Shown here: piece by piece, positions 55,061 to 64,000 of the stretch
Layout: each line of letters begins with the position of its first letter
Numbering within the stretch: position 1 is the stretch's first letter
From: Balanoglossus misakiensis
Taxonomy: Eukaryota; Hemichordata
Assembly: GCA_040954595.2 (NCBI GenBank)
Contig: CM082593.2
Coordinates: 9,610,001-9,674,000, forward strand
Length of the DNA stretch: 64,000 nucleotides
Reading direction: 5' to 3'
The notes under the pieces: model-generated
Told to the model about the DNA's origin: nothing
The model's input: only the letters and a program-made list of their open reading frames with translations
Databases searched by the model: none
Position numbers and translations under genes: made by a program

Positions 55061-56577
55061 AGGTCCCATTGGTATAGGCCTATATACCATGGGACCTTAT
55101 GGGATGGGTTGCGTCTGTGTGTATGTATGGATGGATGGATGGATGTATGTATGGATGTATGTCTGTATGTCCGTCCACATCAAAAACTTGAAAACCGCTG
55201 CGCGTATCACCTCAATATTTGGTGTGTAGGTGCAGGCAGGGCTGTAGATGGGAGTTTGTCCAAACGAAGTTGCCAGGCCCAAAAATATGCAAATTAGCTG
55301 GAAAAATGTGAAATTTATCAAAACTCTGTAAGTCAACAACTACTCGTCAGATTGCTTTAAAAATTGGTATGCATGTACCTTATGTCAACCTCACATCGAC
55401 CTGTAAGTGTTAAGTTGATATCATGGATGTTTTATTTTTTATGAATTTTTTAATATTTTTATTAAATTTATACCTTTACTTATACCTCTATGGTTAAGCT
55501 ATGTCCACGTCTTATTTTGGAATTCTGGTCTGTGCAATAGTCCTGTACAGTGACTGTCTATTGGTCAGTGAGCACAATGGGGCCAAAATAAAAGGCAAAT
55601 TTTTGGGCTCACCTGTAACACCTGCTTAACACATTAATTATGTGCATACCTAATTCCGGGCTAACTAACAGGGCTAGAGGTTTCGTTCTTGTGGGACATG
55701 GACCAGTATAGGGTCAAAATTTCTTGCCCAAATTTTGGGTGACCTCAGGTGACCTTTGACCTACTTTCCTATATCTCGGCATCCAGAGCAGGTACAGACT
55801 TGGCGTTTGGAGGGTTGGGACTAAAATTGAAAAGCCATAATTGGGGGTCACCTGTGACACCTGCATATCTCATTAATTATGTGCATACCTAATTCCAGGC
55901 TAACCAATAAGGCTATAGGTTTGGTTTTTGTTGAACATGGACCAGTAAAGGATCAAAATTTCTTGCCCAAATTTTGCATGACCTCAGGTGACCTTTGACC
56001 TACTTTACCATATTTTGGCATCCAGAGCAGGTACAGACTTCGCGTTTGGAGGGTTGGCACTAAATTTGAAAAGCCAAAATTGGGGGTCACCTGTGACACC
56101 TGCATATCTCATTAATTATGTGCATACCTAATTCCAGGCTAACCAATAAGGCTATAGGTTTGGTTTTTATTGAACATGGACCAGTATAAGGTCAACATTT
56201 CTTGCCCAAATTTTGCATGACCTCAGGTGACCTTTGACCTACTTTATCATATCTTGGCATCCAGAGCAGGTACAGACTTGGCGTTTGGAGGGTTGGGACT
56301 AAAATTGAAAAGCCAAAATTGGGGGTCACCTGTGACACCTGCATATCTCATTAATTATGTGCATACCTAATTCCAGGCTAACCAATAGGGCTATAGGTTT
56401 GGTTTTTGTTGAACATGGACCAGTATAGGGTCAAAATTTCTTGCCCAAATTTTGCATGTCCTCAGGTGACCTTTGACCTACTTTTCTATATCTTGGCATC
56501 CATAGCAGATATGCTTATTGCTATGTTGCTATGTGCTATGTCCTCAAATGGGACCACAGTGTCCTTGACGCTATTTT
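55061..56577 (+). mobile_element. 239-bp-unit element (fourth + strand copy)
   Basis: Complete: hairpin from 55,061, GGAT/GTAT tract with one extra GGAT, unique segment, about four core units, and the end GTGTCCTTGACGCTATTTTT. The core units differ from those of the 2,819-bp repeats, so its unit number changed independently. Confidence 0.75.
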
Positions 56578-59500
56578 TTGATGATTTTCATAAGCTATAA
56601 CGCATGATTTTTTCAAAAATGTGAAGAAATTTTGAAATTTCGCAAAGTCGAAAAATTGTCATTTCTGGACGATTTTCATGAGCTGTAACTCATGATTTTT
56701 TTCAAAAAATGAAGAAATTTTGAACTTTCGCAATGTGGAAAAATTGTTATTTTTGGGTGATTTTCATGACCCATGATTTTTTTCAGAAAATGAAGACATT
56801 TTGAACTTTCGCAAAGTCGAAAAATTGTCATTTTTTGGATGATTTTCATGATCTATAACCCATGATTTTTTTCTTCAAAACTGTGAAGAAATTTTGAACT
56901 TTCGCATAATCGAAAAATACTCTTTTTTGGGTGATTTTCATGAGCTATAACCCATGATTTTTTTCTTCAAAACTGTTAAGAAATGTTGAACTTTCGCAAA
57001 GTCAAAAAATACTCCTTTTTGGGTGATTTTCATGAGCTGTTACTCATGATTTTTTTTTTTAAATGAAGAAATTTTGAAATTTCGTAAAGTCGAAAATTTG
57101 TCATTTTTTGATGATTTTCATAAGCTATAACGCATGATTTTTTTCAAAAATGTGAAGAAATTTTGAAATTTCGCAAAGTCGAAAAATTGTCATTTTTGGA
57201 GGATTTTCATGAGCTGTAACTCATGATTTTTTTCAAAAAAATGAAGAAATTTTGAACTTTCGCAATGTGGAAAATTGTATTTTTTTTATGATTTTCATAA
57301 GCTATAACGCATGATTTTTTTCAAAAATGTGAAAAAATTTTAAAATTTCGCAAAGTCTAAAAATAGTCATTTTTGAACGATTTTCTGGACCTATAAGCCA
57401 TTATTTTCTTCAAAAAAAAGATGAAAAATTGTCATTTTTGGATGATTTTCATGATCTATAATGCACGATTTTTTCCTTCAAAAATGTGAAGAAATTTTGA
57501 ACTTTCGCAATGTGGAAAAATTGTCATTTTTGGATGATTTTCATGAGCTATAACCCATGATTTTTTTCTTCAAAACTGTGAAGAAATGTTGAACTTTCGC
57601 AAAGTGAAAAAATACTCCTTTTTGGGTGATTTTCATGAGCTGTTACTCATGATTTTTTAAAAAAAAATGAAGAAATTTTGAAATTTCGCAAAGTCGAAAA
57701 ATTGTAATTTTTTGATGGTTTTCATGAGCTGTAACGCATGATTTGTTTCAAAAAATGAAGAAATTTTGAAATTACGCAAAGTCGAAAATTTGTCATTTTT
57801 TGATGATTTTCATAAGCTATAACGCATGATTTTTTTCAAAAATGTGAAGAAATTTTGAAATTTCGCAAAGTCTAAAAATAGTCATTTTTGAACGATTTTC
57901 TGGACCTATAACCCATTATTTTCTTCAAATAATGAAGAAATTTTCAAATTTCGCAAAGTCGAAAAAATTGTTATGTTTGGGTGATTTTCATGACCCATGA
58001 TTTTTTTCAAAAAATGAAGAAATTTTGAACTTTCGCTACGTGGAAAAATTGTCATTTTTGGATGATTTTTCATGAGCTATAACGCATGATTTTTTTCTTC
58101 AAAAATGGGAAAAAATTTTGAACGTTCGCAATGTTGAAAAATTTTCATTTTGGGATGATGTTCATGGGCAATAACCCTTGATTTTTTTTCTTCAAAAATG
58201 TGAAGAAATTTTGAACTTTCGCAAAGATGAAAAATTGTCATTTTTGGATGATTTTCATGATCTATAACGCATGATTTTTTTCTTCAAAAATGTGAAGAAA
58301 TTTTGAACTTTCGCAATGTGGAAAAATTGTCATATTTGGATGATTTTCATGAGCTATTACCCATGATTTTTTTTCTTCAAAACTGTGAAGAAATGTTGAA
58401 CTTTCGCAAAGTCAAAAAATACTCCTTTTTGGATGGTTTTCATGATCCATGATTTTTTTTAAAAAAATGAAGAAATTTTGAACTTTCGCAATGTGGAAAA
58501 ATTGTCATTTTTGGATGATTTTCAAGAGCCAAAACCCATGATTTTTTTTCCAAAAATGTGAAGAGATGTTGAACTTGTGCAAAGTCGAAATTTTGTCATT
58601 TTGGACGATTTTCATGACCCATTATTTGTTTTTCAAAAAAGTAAAGAAATTTTGAACTTTCGCAAAGTCTAAAAATAGTCATTTTTGAACGATTTTCTGG
58701 ACCTATAACCCATTATTTTCTTCAAAAAATGAAGAAATTTTGAAATTTCGCAAAGTCGAAAAAATTGTTACGTTTGAGTGATTTTCATGACCCATGATTT
58801 TTTTCAAAAAATGAAGAAATTTTGAACGTTCGCAATGTTGAAAAATTGTCTTTTTGGGATGATGTTCATGGGCTATAACCCTTGATTTTTTTTCTTCAAA
58901 AATGTGAAGAAATTTTGAACTTTCGCAATGTGGAAAAATTGTCATTTTTGGATGATTTTCATAATCCATGATTTTTTTCAAACAATGAACAAATTTTGAA
59001 CTTTCGCAATGTGGAAAAATTGTCATTTTTGGATGATTTTCATTAGCTATAACCCATGATTTTTTTCCAAAAAATGAAGAAATTTTGAACTTTCAAAAAG
59101 TCAAAAAATTGTAATTTTTTGATGGTCTTCATAAGCTCTAACCCATGATTTTTTTCAAGAAAACGAAGAAATTTTGAACTTTCGCAAAGTCGAAAAGTTT
59201 TTATTTTTTGATGATTTTCAAGAGCCAAAACCCATGATTTTTTTTCCAAAAATGTGAAGAGATGTTGAACTTGTGCAAAGTCGAAATTTTGTCATTTTGG
59301 ACGATTTTCATGACCCATTATTTTTTTTTCAAAAAAGTAAAGAAATTTTGAACTTTCGCAAAGTCTAAAAATAGTCATTTTTGAACGATTTTCTGGACCT
59401 ATAACCCATTATTTTCTTCAAAAAATGAAGATATTTTGAAATTCGCAAGGTCGAAAAAATTGTTACGTTTGAGTGATTTTCATGACCCATGATTTTTTTC

Positions 59501-61914
59501 AAAAAATGAAGAAATTTTGAACGTTCGCAATGTTGAAAAATTGTCATTTTGGGATGATGTTCATGGGCTATAACCCTTGATTTTTTTCTTCAAAAATGTG
59601 AAGAAATTTTGAACTTTCGCAAAGATGAAAAATTGTCATTTTGGATGATTTTCATGATCTATAACGCATGATTTTTTTTAAAAAATGAAGAAATTTTGAA
59701 ATTTCACGAAGTCGAAAAATTATAATTTTTTGATGGTTTTCATGAGCTGTAACGCATGATTTTTTTCAAAAAATGAAGAAATTTTGAAATTTCGCAAAGC
59801 CGAAAAATTGTCATTTTTGGATGGTTTTCATGATCCATGATTTTTTTCAAAAAATGAAGAAATTTTGAACTTTCGCCATGTGGAAAAATTGTCATTTTTG
59901 GATGATTTTCATTAGCTATAACCCATGATTTTTTTCCAAAAAATGAAGAAATTTTGAACTTTCAAAAAGTCAAAAAATGTAATTTTTTGATGGTCTTCAT
60001 GAGCTGTAACCCATGATTTTTTTCAAGAAAACGAAGAAATTTTGAACTTTCGCAACGTCGATAAGTTTTTATTTTTTGATGATTTTCAAGAGCCAAAACC
60101 CACGATTTGTTTTCCAAAAATGTGAAGAGATGTTGAACTTGTGCAAAGTCGAAATTTTGTCATTTTGGACAATTTTCATGACCCATGATTTTTTTCAAAA
60201 AATGAAGAAATTTTGAACTTTCGCAATGTGGACAAATTGTCATTTTTGGATGATTTTCATGAGCTATAACGCATGATTTTTTTCTTAAAAAATGTGAAAA
60301 AATGTTGAACGTTCGCAATGTTGAAAAATTGTCATTTTGGGATGATGTTCATGGGCTATAACCCTTGATTTTATTTCTTCAAAAATGTGAAGAAATGTTG
60401 AACTTTCGCAAAGATGAAAAATTGTCATTTTTGGATGATTTTCATGATCTATAACGCATGATTTTTTTCTTCAAAAATGTGAAGAAATTTTGAACTTTCG
60501 CAATGTGGAAAAATTGTAATTTTTGATTGATTTTCATGAGCTATAACGCATGATTTTTTTCTTTAAAAATGTAAAGAAAATTTGAACTTTCTCAATGTGG
60601 AAAAATTTTCATTTTTGGATGATTTGCATTTTCTATATCCCATGATTTTCTTCAAAATGTGAAGAAAATTTGATCTTTCGCAATGTGGAAAAATTGTCAT
60701 TTTTGGATGATTTTCATGAGCTATAACGCATGATTTTTTTCTTCAAAAATGTAAAGAAAATTTGAACTTTCGCAATGTGGAAAAATTGTCATTTTCGGAT
60801 GATTTTCATTAGCTATAACCCATGATTTTTTTCAAAAAAGGGAAGAAATTTTGAAATTTCGCAAAGTCGAAAAATTGTCATTTTTGGACGATTTTCATGA
60901 GCTGTAACTCATGATTTTTTTCAAAAAATTATGAAATTTTGAACTTTCGCAATGTGGAAAAATTGTAATTTTTGATTGATTTTCATGAGCTATAACGCAT
61001 GATTTTTTTCTTCAAAAATGTGAAAAAATGTTGAACGTTCGCAATGTTGAAAAATTGTCATTTTGGGATGATGTTCATGGGCTATAACCCTTGATTTTTT
61101 TCTTCAAAAATGTGAAGAAATATTGAACTTTCGCAAATATGAAAAATTGTCATTTTTGGATGATTTTCATGATCTATAACGCATGGTATTATTCTTCAAA
61201 AATGTGAAGAAATTTTGAACTTACGCAATGTGGAAAAATTGTCATTTTTGGATGATTTTCATGAGCTATAACCCATGATTTTTTTCTTCAAAACTGTGAA
61301 GAAATGTTGAACTTTCGCAAAGTCAAAAAATACTCCTTTTTGGGTGATTTTCATGATCTGTTACTCATGATTTTTTTTAAAAAATGAAGAAATTTTGAAA
61401 TTTCGCAAAGTCGAAAAATTGTAATGTTTTGATGGTTTTCATGAGCTGTAACGCATGATTTTTTTCAAAAAATGAAGAAATTTTGAAATTTCGCAAAGTC
61501 GAAACAATTGTTATTTTTGGGTGATTTTCATGACCCATGATTTTTTTCAAAAATGTGAAGATATTTTGAACTTTCGCAAAGTCTAAAAATAGTCATTTTT
61601 GGACGATTTTCAGGACCTATAACCCATGATTTTCTTCAAAAAATGAAGAAATTTTGAAATTTTGCAAAGTCGAAAAATTGTTATTTTGGGGTGATTTTTA
61701 TGACCCATGATTTTTAAAAATTTTCATTTTTGGATGATTTTCATGAGCTATAACGCATGATTTTTTTCTTCAAAAATGTGAAGAAATTTTGAACTTTCGC
61801 AATGTGGAAAAATTGTAATTTTTGGATTATTTTCATGAGCTATAACCCATGATTTTTTTCAAAAAAGCGAAGAAATTGTGAACTTTCGCAAAGTCGAAAA
61901 ATTCTCATTTTTGG
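56578..61914 (+). repeat. Satellite block 12 (last)
   Basis: Over 5 kb of uninterrupted ~88-bp monomers, same orientation. Internal duplications are visible: about 58,540-58,880 resembles 59,220-59,560. No gene. Confidence 0.95.
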
Positions 61915-62394
61915 AATACGGAGTGCTGAGCAGAGAGAAAGATAAACTCGCTCAAACCGTCTTTTTCTGTCCGCATGACCAACCAAGGAGCGAAAAAGTC
62001 ATTATTTAGGTCGTAATAAAACGTTTTTGTCGCCGAGGGTTGAATAAAAAACGGTCAGATCATTGCGGGGGAAGGGAACTCTTATTCGCACCGCTGCGGT
62101 GCAGGGAACTCCTATTCGCACCGCTGCGGTGCAGGGAACTCCTATTCGCACCGATGTGGTGCAAATAAGATCATTGGAATTATGCTGCAATAGAGTGCGG
62201 AAATTTCCGACTTTTTCGAGTACGCATCATGATGGCGAAGGGTTCAGGAAAGCTAGCCATTTACCTGAAGGTGTCAACTGATGTTGGTTCGAGACCAATT
62301 TTTTTCTATTTCTTTTTTTTTTTGTGAGAACTTTTAACGACATCATCATTGTAAAGTCCGCAGCTCGGCATTTAATTGCGGGTCGAGAGGTACG
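61915..62394. other. Non-satellite segment with three 30-bp repeats
   Basis: The satellite stops sharply at TTTTTGGAATACGG. Three 30-bp units GGGAACTCCTATTCGCACCG plus CTGCGGTGCA lie at about 62,075-62,164; each holds the palindrome GCACCGCTGCGGTGC, and the last is mutated. The short frames here come from the 30-bp repeat. About 62,170-62,394 shows nothing further except a T-rich tract. Confidence 0.6.
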
Positions 62395-64000
62395 AACAGT
62401 ATAGAAAACATTTTCCAATTTCCGAAAAGTAGCCGTTTTTTAAACTTTTTTCAAGGAAATTAGTGTTTTGTTCACAGTACAATATATTTCGATATTTTTC
62501 TATGATTATTTTCAAGATGTTTGCGAGTGTGCAGAAAGAAAAGAATAAACTGTGAAATTTCCATAGAAATAATGAAGGAGCCATCTTTAGGTTGTATGGA
62601 TTTGAATATTTCATTGAAAAAAACTAATAACTAAATTATGAATTCAATTAATAGTACAATTTGCAAAAAATTGCTAGTCACTCCAGAAGGGTCAGTGCTT
62701 GGAAATGTGAGAGCCTGGAAATTTCCAAGCACTGACAAGGGTCAGTGGTCGGAAATTTCCAGACACTCAGGGAATGTGAGAGCCTGGAAATTTCCAAGCA
62801 CAGACAAGGGTCAGTGGTCGGAAATTTCCAGACACTCAGGGAATGTGAGAGCTTAGAAATTTCCAAGCACTGACAAGGGTCAGTGGTCGGAAATTTCCAG
62901 ACACTCAGGGAATGTGAGAGCCTAGAAATTTCCAAGCACTGACAGGGTTAGTGGCCGGAAATATCCAGTCACTCGGGGAATGTGAGAGCCTGGAAATTTC
63001 CAAGCATTGACAGGGTCAGTGCTTGGAAATCTTGAGTTTCTCTATCATGTTTCAAATTATGGCCTTTAGGAAAACGATCTGTTGAGGAACTTCGCCTGTA
63101 TTTATATCTTCAACCCTACGGATGAGTTTGGTCGTTTGACTGCGGTGGCCTCTTCTGCTGTTCTTCTCTCTCTCCATGCCCGACATCCTGGTCTCGGCAC
63201 CAACAAATGTACCGCGTACACTTGGGAATAGGTTCGGAATGAAGAGAGAGGGGCGGGATGGCCAATACTTCTTTATATACAGTGGTTTGAACTGTGACAT
63301 TTGGTAACACTGCATAATTCAAGAAAAATAGCATTTGGTAGTTGTGAAGTTGTGACTTTGTATACAGAGTAGAAAGAACAATTGTGTCAGATAAACAATA
63401 CCAATTCCCAATAAACAACTAGTGTATGGGCTAACTCAGAGGAGTTGGTAGGCGAAGCCTGTCATGAACATTGGGACGCTAAGGCTCCTTAGACAAACCT
63501 GTTGCGTCTGCGGTCCAGATCCGTACCAGAGCTTTTCGCCGAAATTCGATTTTATCGGGAGAATATCCTTTCCCTGTCTACTAACCGGTTATAACCGACT
63601 CCACGATTGACTTCTTCTAACATCCGAACCGCTCGCTTTCTGAAACTTTTGTGTTTACCCATTGAGATAACCTCACTGTATTCAATATGGCGATCTCAAC
63701 AGGTAAACACAAGAGAAAATCAGAAAGCGAGTGGCTCGGAAGTTAATTACATCATATTTGGAGTCATTTGTGGGTAGACGGGGGAAAGATTCCCCCCGAT
63801 AAAATCCAATCTCGGCCGAAAAGCTGCTGTCCGGATCCGGATCTCAGACGAATCAGGTTTGTCCATGGAGCCTTGCAGAGATGTGGTGGAAGCCGTGTAT
63901 TAAACGCCGGGAGAACGCAGACATGTACGGAGGACTACCACGACCCTGTCAGTGCTTGGAAAGTTCAAGGCTCTCACATTCCCCGAGTGACTGGATATTT
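62395..64000. mobile_element. Foldback transposon, copy 2, opposite orientation, cut by window end
   Basis: Starts AACAGTATAGAAAACATTTT at 62,395. It follows the reverse complement of copy 1: right unique arm (62,395-62,690), 69-bp array (about 62,690-63,035, roughly five units), the palindromic centre (63,040-63,940), and the start of the second array at about 63,945. The other end is outside the window, so the target duplication cannot be checked here. The array is shorter than in copy 1, showing that unit number varies between copies. Confidence 0.85.

Overview
This is eukaryotic, animal-type DNA. It is AT-rich and intron-bearing, has only short open frames, and is dominated by repeats: a CR1/L2-like LINE, LTR retroelement pieces, pearl/Helentron-like elements with tetranucleotide microsatellites, and a tandem satellite. 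The mix suggests a marine invertebrate (for example lancelet, hemichordate, cnidarian or mollusc), but the species cannot be fixed from sequence alone. No bacterial operon, CRISPR array, rRNA or tRNA gene was seen.

Layout. 1-13.1 kb is mixed intergenic DNA with old interspersed repeats. It holds (a) a block of four consecutive + strand frames at 5.5-8.3 kb that looks like a decayed viral or Polinton/adintovirus-type insertion, the last frame resembling the N-terminal part of a protein-primed DNA polymerase; (b) a 259-bp near-perfect inverted repeat inserted at the end of that frame; and (c) a candidate small spliced - strand gene (9.5-11.1 kb) inside a possible terminal-repeat element. From about 13.17 to 61.9 kb the window is one satellite of ~88-bp monomers, all in the same orientation, broken up by nested insertions. 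These are a Ty3/gypsy-like gag fragment, two LTR + primer-binding-site fragments, several elements made of ~239-bp tandem units ending in a hairpin, two copies of a truncated LINE, a pearl-like element with 145-bp core repeats, a 5.8-kb insertion carrying a two-gene DNA transposon, and a 2.875-kb foldback element. A second copy of the foldback element starts at 62,395 and runs off the window.

How it fits together. The satellite has evolved by unequal exchange and segmental duplication (higher-order repeats of 681 bp, 1,195 bp, 2,819 bp and ~6.5 kb). Several insertions were copied along with it, so duplicated blocks give empty sites inside this same window. These empty sites show a 4-bp target duplication (TGAG) for the foldback element and a 14-bp loss for the gag fragment, and they place two other insertions at or near the tips of palindromes. 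The most notable items are the foldback element, whose arms are inverted arrays of 69-bp units each carrying two GGAAATTTCC-type palindromes; the 239-bp units, which carry stacked AGGTCA half-sites; and the two-gene transposon with an unclassified DDE-like transposase. The setting looks like heterochromatin, but whether it is centromeric or subtelomeric cannot be told.
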